Shown here: one piece after another, positions 47,439 to 55,320 of the stretch | Position numbering within the stretch: the stretch's first letter is position 1 | How the letters are laid out: each line of letters begins with the position of its first letter | Origin: Endozoicomonas sp. NE40 | GTDB lineage: Bacteria > Pseudomonadota > Gammaproteobacteria > Pseudomonadales > Endozoicomonadaceae | NCBI RefSeq assembly: GCF_040549045.1 | Contig: NZ_JBEWTB010000002.1 | Coordinates: forward strand, 589,501 to 653,500 | DNA length: 64,000 nucleotides | Direction: 5' to 3' | The notes under the pieces: generated by a model | What the model was told of the DNA's origin: nothing | Seen by the model: only the letters and a program-made list of their open reading frames with translations | Databases searched by the model: none | Made by a program: the position numbers and the translations under genes

Positions 47439-47517
47439 CTCATACCTCTGTCTATATCAGTTCAAGATAAAGTGCTATTAGACAATAAGTTTTAGAATAA
47501 GTTTCGTTTTTGGAGAG

Positions 47518-47601
47518 CGGCTAACGCCTGGTTCAGCCGCCGCCGAAGGCGGTCGGGTGGAGGGGCGCAGCCCCGGAACGAACTGGAACCATTTGTTATG
47601 T
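47518..47601 (-). other. attC8, standard
   Basis: Standard arms; GGGGCGCAGCCCC second hairpin. Marks the right edge of the cassette that holds the IS4-family element. Confidence 0.93.
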
Positions 47602-47627
47602 GCGCTGACTGGTAAGGAGCAAGACAA

Positions 47628-47795
47628 ATGCGATGGATACGAAATGCACTCCATATTATCTGGGGGCATGATTGGTCAAAATGGGAAACATGGAAGCAGA
47701 GCACCGATTCATTCTATGGGATGCCCCTTAACTACCAGCGACGCACATGCAGGATTTGCGGATTAGTTCAAGGGCGGTGCGAGCAAGACGCATGA
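47628..47795 (+). CDS. Small protein with CxxC motif, opposite to array direction
   Basis: 55 residues, Trp-rich start (MRWIRNALHIIWGHDWSKWETW) and a C-terminal RTCRICGLVQGRC zinc-knuckle-like motif. AAGGAG lies eight bases before the ATG. Its last codons overlap the next start (ATGA). Similar HDWSKW...CxxCG small proteins occur in phages and cassettes; function unknown. Confidence 0.65.
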   Translation: MRWIRNALHIIWGHDWSKWETWKQSTDSFYGMPLNYQRRTCRICGLVQGRCEQDA

Positions 47796-47992
47796 AAAAA
47801 ATAAAATATATAGCTGCATGTTTTCGCCTGTACTTGATGTCTATCAAACATCGACACTGGGCGACCAATGTTAAAGGTGATCCGCTGAAAAAACGACTTT
47901 GTATCGTACTGTTCGAGGCAAACAGGTATTCGTATAACGAGATGAAAGCGAACTGGATGCCAGAAATAAAGAAGCTGGATGAAGCCACATAA
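47792..47992 (+). CDS. Small basic protein of unknown function
   Basis: 66 residues (MKKIKYIAACFRLYLMSIKHRHW...), very basic, coupled by ATGA overlap to the small CxxC protein. Stop TAA comes from the attC9 edge (ACATAAC). Plus-strand, hence opposite to the expected cassette direction. Confidence 0.6.
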   Translation: MKKIKYIAACFRLYLMSIKHRHWATNVKGDPLKKRLCIVLFEANRYSYNEMKANWMPEIKKLDEAT

Positions 47993-48062
47993 CGCCTGGT
48001 TCAGCCGCCGCCGTAAGGCGGTCGGGTGAGCGTAGCGAACGGACTGGAACCATTTGTTAGAT
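47987..48062 (-). other. attC9, short variant
   Basis: 76 bases. Hairpin GCCGCCGTAAGGCGG; the second stem is replaced by GAGCGTAGCGAACGGACTGG. Confidence 0.9.
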
Positions 48063-48090
48063 GCGTTGTTTGATTAAAGGAGAGAATAGC

Positions 48091-48522
48091 ATGGGAACAA
48101 GAGCAGACTTTTATATCGGTAAAGGTAAAGATGCTAAATGGATCGGAAGCATTGCATGGGATGGCTACCGTGATGGAATTGATGACTCGATTCTGAAAGC
48201 TGAAACAGAAACCCAGTTTGTTGATGCTGTTAAAGCATTCTTTAAAACTCGTAAGGATGTAACTTTACCTGAACACGGATGGCCTTGGCCTTGGGAAGAT
48301 AGCTCAACAACAGATTGCTCATACTGGTTCTTTGATGGTCAGGTTTGGGATGAATGTGATGATAAGTACATTCCCTGCAAAGACCCTGAACCAGAAGATG
48401 AATACGATGAAGACTATCTGGCAGACAAAGTTTCAATCGAATACCCGCAAATGGACTATGACAATTTTTCTGCTGAAGCTGGCAGTTTACGCTCAGGAGT
48501 TATTGTAGTGGGTAGCATCTAA
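48091..48522 (+). CDS. Conserved cassette protein of unknown function
   Basis: 143 residues from ATG 48091, preceded by AAAGGAGA. Acidic; starts MGTRADFYIGKGKDAKWIGS, with AWDGYRDG, PEHGWPWPWEDS and YWFFDGQVW. Proteins starting this way are common hypothetical genes in integrons and phages of gammaproteobacteria. Stop TAA lies in attC10. Plus-strand. Confidence 0.75.
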   Translation: MGTRADFYIGKGKDAKWIGSIAWDGYRDGIDDSILKAETETQFVDAVKAFFKTRKDVTLPEHGWPWPWEDSSTTDCSYWFFDGQVWDECDDKYIPCKDPEPEDEYDEDYLADKVSIEYPQMDYDNFSAEAGSLRSGVIVVGSI

Positions 48523-48602
48523 CGCCTGGTTCAGCCGCGCCGCCGACGGCGGCGTCGGGTGGAGGGGCGAAGCCCCGGAACGAACTGGAACCATTTGTTA
48601 GC
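48517..48602 (-). other. attC10, extended-stem variant
   Basis: Extended GCGCCGCCGACGGCGGCG hairpin with full second hairpin. Left edge supplies TAA to the plus-strand gene, right edge GTTAG. Confidence 0.92.
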
Positions 48603-48650
48603 TGCTATACTCGAGGATTTTAAAATATACAGAATTGGGAGTAAGCATAT

Positions 48651-49115
48651 ATGAAAATAGATCACACAATTCCATCTGCTGTGGTTTTTCTTTGGCTTGC
48701 TGCGACAGTTTGTCTCTGCTTTGCTAATGAAGATTCTAATATTAAATCAGGTTTTAATTCGGTAACTCAGGTAATTCCTGTCGATTGTAATGTTAAGGTG
48801 AAAGATGGTGATATTATCAAAGCTCATTATAATGGGTACTTACTGTTAACTGACTCAACGATAAAAATTGATTCATCATATGAACGAGGAAAAACATTCA
48901 ATTTCCGCTTAGGTTCAGAAAGAGTTATCAAGGGGTTTATTTATGGATTTAGTGATATGTGCCTTGGTGAGAAGCGCCTTATTACTATACCTCCTGAATT
49001 GGCCTATGGTGAAATTGGAATACCAGGTAGAATACCTGCAAATTCTACGTTGCTTTTCGAAATAGAGTTAGTTGAGATTCTCCAGCCTGACACTACCTCA
49101 CAGTATATTAGATAG
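48651..49115 (+). CDS. Exported FKBP-type peptidyl-prolyl isomerase
   Basis: 154 residues. Signal peptide about 1-25 (VVFLWLAATVCLCFA/NE). FKBP domain about 45-146: VKDGDIIKAHYNGYLL, TFNFRLGSERVIKGFIYGF, MCLGEKRLITIPPELAYGE and STLLFEIELVEI. The MCLGEKR...IPPELAYG loop and N-terminal signal resemble eukaryotic secretory-pathway FKBPs as well as bacterial periplasmic ones. Expected to help fold periplasmic or secreted proteins. Plus-strand; 18 bases to attC11. Confidence 0.85.
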   Translation: MKIDHTIPSAVVFLWLAATVCLCFANEDSNIKSGFNSVTQVIPVDCNVKVKDGDIIKAHYNGYLLLTDSTIKIDSSYERGKTFNFRLGSERVIKGFIYGFSDMCLGEKRLITIPPELAYGEIGIPGRIPANSTLLFEIELVEILQPDTTSQYIR

Positions 49116-49133
49116 CCTGTTGTATGGCATGGC

Positions 49134-49216
49134 AGCTAACGCCTGGTTCAGCCGCCGCCGAAGGCGGTCGGGTGGAGGGGCGCAGCCCCGGAACGAACTG
49201 GAACCATTTGTTATGT
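49134..49216 (-). other. attC11, standard
   Basis: Standard arms, GGGGCGCAGCCCC second hairpin. The 300 bases to its right are AT-rich and hold no gene before 49521. Confidence 0.93.
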
Positions 49217-49520
49217 GGCTTTAGTTGGTTGAATCTTCTTTCTAGATTATGAATCTCTATCACATACGAATGATTTTTAAATATCTATGGTTGTGTATTC
49301 AATATATCTATGAACATCAATCAGTAAACGAATGTTCAAGAATAAGGTGAAGTTGTACCATGGTTTTATGCTATTCACTATTGATATGTACTAATGTGCA
49401 AAAAAAATATATCTAAAATGGTTTCGATTATTAAATAGGAGATGGCATACTAAATATAGAAGGATTGATAAATTGAAATGGATATCTCTACTAGAGTTTA
49501 TTTCATTTTTTGGAGATTCT

Positions 49521-49793
49521 ATGACCCCTACACGCCATTACTTAATTAATCTGCTAAATAAATCAGGTCATAAGAAAATAGCAGATGCTCTTGCAAAAGG
49601 GAAATCAGATAGTTTGACGACTAAAGAAAAGGAAATACTTATTTTCCATGCTGCAAAGGCTAAGCGAGAAGTTAATTGCAAATTGGATAGTGCACTTGTG
49701 CAAAGTGCGTTGGTCCAAGTCACCTCTTCTGGCTGGGGCAGAGAATCTGAGACTACAGAAGCTGGGGTCATACAGCCGCTAATGAACCTGTAA
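49521..49793 (+). CDS. Small protein of unknown function
   Basis: 90 residues from ATG 49521 (GGAG five bases upstream); an in-frame ATG at 49473 has a poorer site. MTPTRHYLINLLNKSGHKKIADALAKGK suggests a helical basic N-terminus (only its start is quoted as evidence). No family recognised. Followed 35 bases later by a terminator hairpin, which supports a real transcription unit. Confidence 0.55.
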   Translation: MTPTRHYLINLLNKSGHKKIADALAKGKSDSLTTKEKEILIFHAAKAKREVNCKLDSALVQSALVQVTSSGWGRESETTEAGVIQPLMNL

Positions 49794-49827
49794 TATATAC
49801 AAAAAATTATCAAAAACGTCTAGTAAT

Positions 49828-49860
49828 TGAGGGTGCAAACTGCACCCTTTAAATTTTATT
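49828..49860 (+). terminator. Rho-independent terminator inside a cassette
   Basis: GGGTGCA-AAC-TGCACCC stem (49831-49847) followed by a T/A-rich tail, on the strand of the plus-oriented gene ending at 49793. Cassettes rarely carry their own terminator, so this one could be polar on passing transcription. Confidence 0.7.
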
Positions 49861-49886
49861 TTACAATAGTACCAGGTTAGATTTGC

Positions 49887-49962
49887 CACATAACGCCTGG
49901 TTCAGCCGCCGCCGAAGGCGGTCGGGTGAGCGAAGCGAACGAACTGGAACCATTTGTTAGCT
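49887..49962 (-). other. attC12, short variant
   Basis: 76 bases; like attC9 the second hairpin is replaced (GAGCGAAGCGAACGAACTGG). First hairpin GCCGCCGAAGGCGG. Confidence 0.9.
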
Positions 49963-50477
49963 GTTCCTTCCAAACTGTGAACTCGCGTATTTTTGCCCAA
50001 CATTTTTGACTCTGACACCAGCCACATACTCTGAACTCAAATGTCTCAAGTTGCTCAGAACCTGAGTTTTTTTGCCCCAGAGACTGACTCTGCTGCCTAT
50101 TCTGGCGTTGCACGAAGGAAAGAAACTCTGAACCTGCTTGCCGCCCGTAACTCAGAAGGTGATGCGAATGGAATGAGCCAAAAACTCCTAACCCAATGGG
50201 CGGCATTGCACGCTGGAAAAGGCACTAAACCTGATCGCCAGATTGCACAGGACCAAAGAAGTCTTTTACTGATGAACGCTACCGCCTACCAGCAAAGATA
50301 AAACCTGCAGTACATTCCTTTGCGCACATGTGACAGTCTGGATAAAAATTATACGACACTTACCATGCGCTAACTTTGCAAGTCAGAGAATACTGATTTT
50401 AAGTGGTGATTTCGAGGGGTAAATGATGTGGCAACAGCTTCTTATTTTCAGAAATGAAAGGCACCGAAGTTTAGGAA
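49963..50477 (-). repeat. Family C cassette, copy C1
   Basis: About 515 bases shared with 56733-57250. An 86-codon plus-strand frame (50041-50301) is open here but broken in the other copy by single-base changes, and it has no good ribosome site, so I treat the cassette as non-coding. Confidence 0.82.
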
Positions 50478-50537
50478 CAGCTAACGCTTACCATAAGCCG
50501 CTGCCGTAGGCAGTCGGTTTGATGGTATTGTTAGCTG
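50478..50537 (-). other. attC13, different lineage
   Basis: 60 bases. On the minus strand GCTAACAATACCATC ... TATGGTAAGCGTTAG with a single CTGCC/GGCAG hairpin. Arms and loop differ from the main family, so the cassette or site has another origin. Confidence 0.88.
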
Positions 50538-50568
50538 CCGTTATGCACGATGTTGAGAGAAGGAAACC

Positions 50569-50898
50569 ATGCAATACATACAAGATAAGTTTATTCTGGA
50601 TAACCACACTGTTGTACCTGTAGACACCAGCACCACTGAAGGCTTCATTGAGTGGGCAAAGTGGTTTGAAGAAGCTGACCGATCCGTAAAAAAGACCGAC
50701 GTTACAGACAGTATTCATGTTTCAACTGTATTCCTTGGGCTGGATCACAACCACTTTGGAGGCGAACCTTTACTGTTTGAGACAATGGTTTTCCGTAACG
50801 GCTCTGGCTGTGAAATGGATCGTTGCTGCACTTGGGACGAAGCTGAAATCATGCACGATGAAATGGTGAAACGTGTAGAGGCTGAGTCAGGCAGCTAA
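50569..50898 (+). CDS. Conserved cassette protein of unknown function
   Basis: 109 residues, acidic. GAGAGAAGGAAACC precedes the ATG. Segments TEGFIEWAKWFEEADR, FLGLDHNHFGGEPLLFETMVF and DRCCTWDEAEIMHDEMV are recognised as those of a widespread hypothetical cassette/phage family; function unknown. Stop TAA is in attC14. Plus-strand. Confidence 0.72.
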   Translation: MQYIQDKFILDNHTVVPVDTSTTEGFIEWAKWFEEADRSVKKTDVTDSIHVSTVFLGLDHNHFGGEPLLFETMVFRNGSGCEMDRCCTWDEAEIMHDEMVKRVEAESGS

Positions 50899-50976
50899 CG
50901 CCTGGTTCAGCCGCCGCCGAAGGCGGTCGGGTGGAGGGGCGAAGCCCCGGAACGAACTGGAACCATTTGTTAGAAG
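50893..50976 (-). other. attC14, standard
   Basis: Standard arms with GGGGCGAAGCCCC. Its two ends give TAA stops to genes on both sides: the plus-strand gene at left and the minus-strand gene at right. Confidence 0.93.
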
Positions 50977-51278
50977 ACCTGTTGGCACGGTCTCGAAAAC
51001 ACCATTTCTAAAAATCCACTCACTTCCTCAGCTTCTGAGCAAGACAAAATCTGATAATGAAGTGGAATTCCGAAGTTGCTAATGAACTGCAATTTCAAAC
51101 TTTTGAAGTGTAACGTAATTTGTTTGATTTCTTCTTTACCAGCAATTATTAGAATATCAAAATCATTAGCACTGTCAGGTGATGTTAAAATTGAACCAAA
51201 CACAAAAAGCTTTGCCTGTGAATTATGAAAAACATGATTGCTCTTTATTTTTAACCAATCGACAGCTTCATTCTTCAT
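50970..51278 (-). CDS. Nucleotidyltransferase-domain protein
   Basis: 102 residues. Minimal nucleotidyltransferase motif: FVFGSILTSPDSANDFDILII, with G28-S29 and the Asp pair D39-x-D41. Such proteins adenylylate proteins or small substrates, often as MNT antitoxins or in defence modules. Last gene of a three-gene cassette; its start overlaps the end of the middle gene by 11 bases. Stop is in attC14. Confidence 0.7.
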   Translation of the reverse strand: MKNEAVDWLKIKSNHVFHNSQAKLFVFGSILTSPDSANDFDILIIAGKEEIKQITLHFKSLKLQFISNFGIPLHYQILSCSEAEEVSGFLEMVFSRPCQQVF

Positions 51279-51561
51279 TTAATTCTCTTAAAAGATGAAA
51301 GAACCTTCCAAAGCTAACTATTTCAATACCTGTATTATCTGCATACTCTTGAGCTGACCCGGTAACAGTATCCCATTTGTTGTAAATTATATAATCGGCT
51401 TGTTCAGAGCCTGACAGGGCTTCGTCAATTACAGAGTCACCCATTATGTATTGAGAATTTACTAAAACAACATAATTGTCGCCATTCGGTAGCTTGATGT
51501 TAGCCTTACAATCACCAACAGGGTCAAACCAGCGAATTAGTCCATCATCTTTATACTTCAT
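51268..51561 (-). CDS. Middle protein of three-gene cassette, unknown
   Basis: 97 residues from the ATG that overlaps the upstream stop (TGATG at 51563-51559). Contains ADYIIYNKWDTVTGSAQEYAD followed by GIEIVSFGRFFHLL, which suggests a compact alpha/beta fold; it could be nuclease- or BRCT-like, but I cannot assign it. The overlaps on both sides mean the three genes are made together. Confidence 0.6.
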   Translation of the reverse strand: MKYKDDGLIRWFDPVGDCKANIKLPNGDNYVVLVNSQYIMGDSVIDEALSGSEQADYIIYNKWDTVTGSAQEYADNTGIEIVSFGRFFHLLRELNEE

Positions 51562-52163
51562 CAACGTACTAAAAACAGACACTGATACCAACTCCTTTTT
51601 TCTTTTCCATATGTTTTATCAAAATCTTTAACCAGTAAATTCCTTTGATCTACAACTTTTTCCAAAAACCCACTTGGATATGTGAAAAGTCGGTATGCCT
51701 CATACGCAGAATCCTGAAATATTTGATATGCATACGCATGAGTAAGGAAGTCAAAGTAATCTTTTTCATAGGAATGATTATTTATAAGATGAATATTTTT
51801 TTCAATAAGATCGCAAACTTTTAAGTTGTTTGGAATGACTACTGTCTTGCATAAATTCTTCCATACTTCAGCAGTTTCTTCATCATTAAAAACCCCACTA
51901 GCTCTTGCTTCAGAGCGAGGACCAATTCTTTCAAAAATATCTCTATTAACGGAAAGAAGAGTTACAATTGGATTATAAAATTCAGATAGTTGCTTGTTTA
52001 TTCTTTCTCTTTTTTCTTCTTCAATTGTATTTTTTCGAGAAAGCTTATGTTGATCTGAAACCTGCTTTCTAGCTGATCTTGTAGAAATCAAGACAGAGAG
52101 AAGACTAAATAGAGCAGCTATTCCTGCTGCGATTAAGGCTGCTAATCCCTTATCAATTTCCAT
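51561..52163 (-). CDS. Membrane-anchored coiled-coil protein of unknown function
   Basis: 200 residues. One N-terminal hydrophobic helix (GLAALIAAGIAALFSLLSVLI), then a charged helical stretch (SARKQVSDQHKLSRKN, EEEKRERINKQLSEFYNPIVTLLS) and a helical C-terminal domain. AGGAA precedes the ATG. First of three overlapping genes; a membrane anchor next to a nucleotidyltransferase is reminiscent of some defence operons, but this is inference. Confidence 0.6.
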   Translation of the reverse strand: MEIDKGLAALIAAGIAALFSLLSVLISTRSARKQVSDQHKLSRKNTIEEEKRERINKQLSEFYNPIVTLLSVNRDIFERIGPRSEARASGVFNDEETAEVWKNLCKTVVIPNNLKVCDLIEKNIHLINNHSYEKDYFDFLTHAYAYQIFQDSAYEAYRLFTYPSGFLEKVVDQRNLLVKDFDKTYGKEKRSWYQCLFLVR

Positions 52164-52186
52164 AAAATTCCTCGATGTTTGTTTGG

Positions 52187-52275
52187 TCTTCTAACGCCTG
52201 GTTCAGCCGCGCCGCCGACGGCGGCGTCGGGTGGAGGGGCGAAGCCCCGGAACGAACTGGAACCATTTGTTATGC
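52187..52275 (-). other. attC15, extended-stem variant
   Basis: GCGCCGCCGACGGCGGCG hairpin plus full second hairpin, about 88 bases. The gene at right stops with TAG just before it. Confidence 0.92.
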
Positions 52276-53090
52276 TAAGCTGCGGGGTCTAATAATATTG
52301 TGTTAACAGCATCCTCAAACTCTTCTCGAGAATTGTAATATTCTGGTGCACCTACTCTTTTTTCAATATAATTGTAGAATTCTTCATTACCAAGCATATC
52401 GCTTGTGTCACAACTCTCTCTGCGCTGCCAGAGATTAATTGATGATCGTATTTTCCGATTCATACTATTTACAGAAGAATTCTTTGCCAATTTATCATTT
52501 CTGATTACTCTATTTCGTAGGCTGCTAACCTCGCTTTGTAATTCTGTGAGCATTTCAATCACAACCTTATCTGAAGAAACAACATCTTCAGATAAATTGG
52601 CAACATGGAATTTACCGAAGTTTTTGAGAAAGGTTGAATGATCTGGATCTGATTCTGATTTTTCAAGTGTTGCAATAACCTTATCAGCTAAACCTTCTTT
52701 AAAGGTAACGATATTTGAAAATCTAAGATCTCTGGGATAAGTAATGTGTTCAATAATACCAGTATCAAATGAGTAATTTGTCTTATCATCTTTTATAATT
52801 ACAGTAGGCTTATCAAAAGCCAACCGCATTCCAAGTTCAAACATTACATTAGGATTCTTTCCACTAACGTCACATACAACAATATCACTATTGTATACAT
52901 TCTGTACTATTCGTTTTTGGATGACGCCTACATCGTCAGCATCACTAACGAGACTTACTTTAAAATTATATTTTTCAATAGATTCTACTGCTTCAGTTAT
53001 TATTTCTTTAACTTCCATCCAGTGTTCACTTGAGCACCCATCAATGCTTGAAATTGGCATTATGAGGCCACAATCCTTGTTTTTTGTCAC
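52275..53090 (-). CDS. Nucleoside deoxyribosyltransferase/TIR-like protein, possible defence effector
   Basis: 271 residues from GTG 53090 with TAGGAG upstream. The N-terminal domain (about 5-130) has a Rossmann-like pattern and the motif SDIVVCDVSGKNPNVMFELG (D69, D74, N79, E85), then AFDKPTVIIKDD. This is the pattern of the nucleoside 2-deoxyribosyltransferase/TIR-like superfamily often found as stand-alone nucleotide-sensing or NAD-related effectors. The C-terminal half is helical, with a predicted coiled coil (VIEMLTELQSEVSSLRNRVI). Cassette function is unknown; defence is an inference. Confidence 0.68.
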   Translation of the reverse strand: MTKNKDCGLIMPISSIDGCSSEHWMEVKEIITEAVESIEKYNFKVSLVSDADDVGVIQKRIVQNVYNSDIVVCDVSGKNPNVMFELGMRLAFDKPTVIIKDDKTNYSFDTGIIEHITYPRDLRFSNIVTFKEGLADKVIATLEKSESDPDHSTFLKNFGKFHVANLSEDVVSSDKVVIEMLTELQSEVSSLRNRVIRNDKLAKNSSVNSMNRKIRSSINLWQRRESCDTSDMLGNEEFYNYIEKRVGAPEYYNSREEFEDAVNTILLDPAA

Positions 53091-53114
53091 ATTTATCTCC
53101 TATTTTTGATTAGA

Positions 53115-53197
53115 GCATAACGCCTGGTTCAGCCGCCGCCGAAGGCGGTCGGGTGGAGGGGCGAAGCCCCGGAACGAACTGGAACCATTTGTTATGT
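53115..53197 (-). other. attC16, standard
   Basis: Standard arms with GGGGCGAAGCCCC. Its R'' TAA is the stop of the membrane protein gene at right. Confidence 0.93.
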
Positions 53198-53500
53198 TTT
53201 GGGCAACAGGCTTGAGTAGAGGGCTCCTGCAATAATTGATGTGTACAACCCAAAGTAGCCTAAAAAAAGAACAATTACGGTTATCAAAATATAGCTTGGA
53301 CTTTCAAACCATAAGTTAATTAATCCATCTTCTTTTCCAAGAATTAATTCCCCAAGAGGTTTAAGTATGGAAAAAGAAAGATAAGTAAAAATGCCGCACA
53401 ATAAAAACCTTATCTTATAGCTCAGTCTTTTTTCCCAGTTGTTTGTTTGGAGTTTTAACAAGCCTATCAATAATGATAAGCAGATAGTTACTTTAATCAT
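53192..53500 (-). CDS. Small inner-membrane protein of unknown function
   Basis: 102 residues with three hydrophobic segments (VTICLSLLIGLL, FLLCGIFTYLSFSIL, YILITVIVLFLGYFGLYTSII). Second gene in its cassette, 37 bases after the secreted protein gene, and stops in attC16. No family recognised. Confidence 0.55.
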   Translation of the reverse strand: MIKVTICLSLLIGLLKLQTNNWEKRLSYKIRFLLCGIFTYLSFSILKPLGELILGKEDGLINLWFESPSYILITVIVLFLGYFGLYTSIIAGALYSSLLPKT

Positions 53501-53537
53501 GCTTATTTCTCACAAATATTTAGTTCAGATATTTTCA

Positions 53538-54068
53538 TTATTTTCTCTTCCCATAATATATGTCATCATTTGATACAGTTGAATTACAAACAACTACATC
53601 ACCATAGTAAACAACTACACTTTGAAATTTTATAATCTTATCAATTTCATTCCTGAAATGAGTGATATCTTTTGGTTTACTCTTAACTTGCTCTAAGAAT
53701 AAATCAGCGACACTAGTTTTTTTTGAAAAAAATATTCCTATGTGTTTTTTTGCTTCTAGGATAGATCTTTTACATTTGTCTCTCAGTACATTTTCGGTTA
53801 TTTCATCTTCCTTAATCTTTTCCCCGTCAACGTAAATAAAAATGCTAATAGACTTTTCATCATCAATATATTTAGCACTTGCGCTTTTTATCGGTATAAA
53901 TCTATCTGCTAGCTCTTCCATCCTTTGATTTAATCGATACATACCAAGATCAAAAGCAGTGACAGGCTGTTCCATCAACCAATTTATACTTTTTGGATGT
54001 TTTGCAAAAGTATTTGCAGATGTCACTAATAAAAGAGTTGCAATTATATAATTTTTTATTCTCAACAT
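53538..54068 (-). CDS. Secreted protein of unknown function
   Basis: 176 residues; signal peptide 1-22 (IIATLLLVTSANTFA/KH). AGGAGAG sits right before the ATG. The mature part is Lys-rich and mixed alpha/beta, with two Cys (RDKCKRS, VVCNST). First gene of a two-gene cassette with the small membrane protein. No family recognised. Confidence 0.62.
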   Translation of the reverse strand: MLRIKNYIIATLLLVTSANTFAKHPKSINWLMEQPVTAFDLGMYRLNQRMEELADRFIPIKSASAKYIDDEKSISIFIYVDGEKIKEDEITENVLRDKCKRSILEAKKHIGIFFSKKTSVADLFLEQVKSKPKDITHFRNEIDKIIKFQSVVVYYGDVVVCNSTVSNDDIYYGKRK

Positions 54069-54080
54069 TCTCTCCTAGAA

Positions 54081-54163
54081 ACATAACGCCTGGTTCAGCC
54101 GCCGCCGAAGGCGGTCGGGTGGAGGGGCGCAGCCCCGGAACGAACTGGAACCATTTGTTAGGT
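54081..54163 (-). other. attC17, standard
   Basis: Standard arms with GGGGCGCAGCCCC; ends GTTAGG and is followed by a family B cassette. Confidence 0.93.
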
Positions 54164-54835
54164 GCCCTCGCAACTCTGTTGTTAATTTTGAGCAACGTAC
54201 TTGAAATAACTCCTCTCTCCGTTTACTCAGAGCTTTCCACCATTCACTGCTGAGAAAGGCAGAGAAGTTAAGATTATACTCTGCACCGTTGAGAGCTTGT
54301 AGAAACCTGACCGTGGAACCGAACCAAAAACCATCAAACGGGTTTGAGTCTCCCGCCAGCACCTGCTGAGAAGGTGACCAAGCCAATACTGGCGCTGTTT
54401 ATTACTTGATATTGGAAATCAGAGCTGCTCGCCAGAAACTCCAAACCAGCCCCAACCTTGAGAGAGGCTCTGTACTTGCAAGGTGGCAACCAACCAAAAG
54501 GTTGAGAGCCAGAAAAATCTCAACCGTGGAACGGAACCAAACTTACGCATTGACCTGAACTCACCGTATTGGAAATCAGGGTTGCCCGCCAGAAACTCCA
54601 AACCAACCCCAACCTTGAGAGAGGCTCTACACTTGCAAAGTGGCAACCAACCAAAAGGTTGAGAGCCAGAAAAATCTCAACCGTGGAACGGAACCAAACT
54701 CACGAATTGACCTGAACTCACCGCCAGAATCGGACAGACAAACCATCGACGTTTATTAAACTAACCGGTTTGCACAAAAAACTCTCAGCAAAGACAGAGA
54801 TTAAAGATGTGTACCCTTTGCACTGAACTCTTGGC
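54164..54835 (-). repeat. Family B cassette, copy B2, with internal tandem duplication
   Basis: The longest B copy (672 bases). A 157-bp unit occurs twice in tandem (54410-54566 and 54567-54723) with about 10 differences. The 3' tail (AAAGACAGAG) is of the B5/B6 type rather than the B1/B3/B4 type. Confidence 0.85.
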
Positions 54836-54922
54836 ACCTAACGCTGAAGCTCAACCGCCAGCCGTAGGCTGGTCGGGTGGAGGTGCGAAGCACCGGAACG
54901 GATTGGAGCGACTTGTTATGTG
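54836..54922 (-). other. attC18, different lineage
   Basis: Arms GCTGAAGCTCAACC and GGATTGGAGCGACTTGTTA differ from the main family but pair with each other. Hairpins GCCAGCCGTAGGCTGG and GGTGCGAAGCACC keep their pairing by compensatory changes. Confidence 0.9.
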
Positions 54923-54945
54923 CCGGTTGGCAGAGGATTATCAAG

Positions 54946-55242
54946 ATGGACTACGAATTAAAATACTGTCCGCTGTGTGATGTATATGCAGCACAATACC
55001 AGTACTGGGAAGATCGAAACGATCATGTTGTTGCCTGTCTTCAATGTGGCTGTAACGTCACTGCCTACAGCAAGCAGCAAGTAATCAATACTTGGAACAA
55101 ACGACCAGAAGAAGAAAAGCTACTAAAGCTGCTGCATGAATGCTACATGCGGTTCAAATCGTATCAAATGGATGTAGATATGAGTCCACCTGAGCATCAC
55201 AGGGATTTTATGAAGCGTATAGAAGCCGCTTTAGGCACATAA
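54946..55242 (+). CDS. Lar-like zinc-ribbon protein (restriction-alleviation family)
   Basis: 98 residues from ATG 54946, with GAGGA nine bases upstream. Two CxxC pairs: YCPLCDVYAA and ACLQCGCNV, followed by VINTWNKRP, the layout of the Lar/Com family. Lar proteins lower type I restriction, so this may protect incoming DNA; the family also includes uncharacterised zinc ribbons. Plus-strand; stop TAA in attC19. Confidence 0.72.
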   Translation: MDYELKYCPLCDVYAAQYQYWEDRNDHVVACLQCGCNVTAYSKQQVINTWNKRPEEEKLLKLLHECYMRFKSYQMDVDMSPPEHHRDFMKRIEAALGT

Positions 55243-55320
55243 CGCCTGGTTCAGCCGCCGCCGAAGGCGGTCGGGTGGAGGGGCGCAGCCCCGGAACGAA
55301 CTGGAACCATTTGTTAGGTG
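55237..55320 (-). other. attC19, standard
   Basis: Standard arms with GGGGCGCAGCCCC, GTTAGG end, family B to the right. Confidence 0.93.

Noticed and set aside
50041..50301. 86-codon plus frame in family C copy C1
   Set aside because: Broken by indels in C2 and lacks a good ribosome site.
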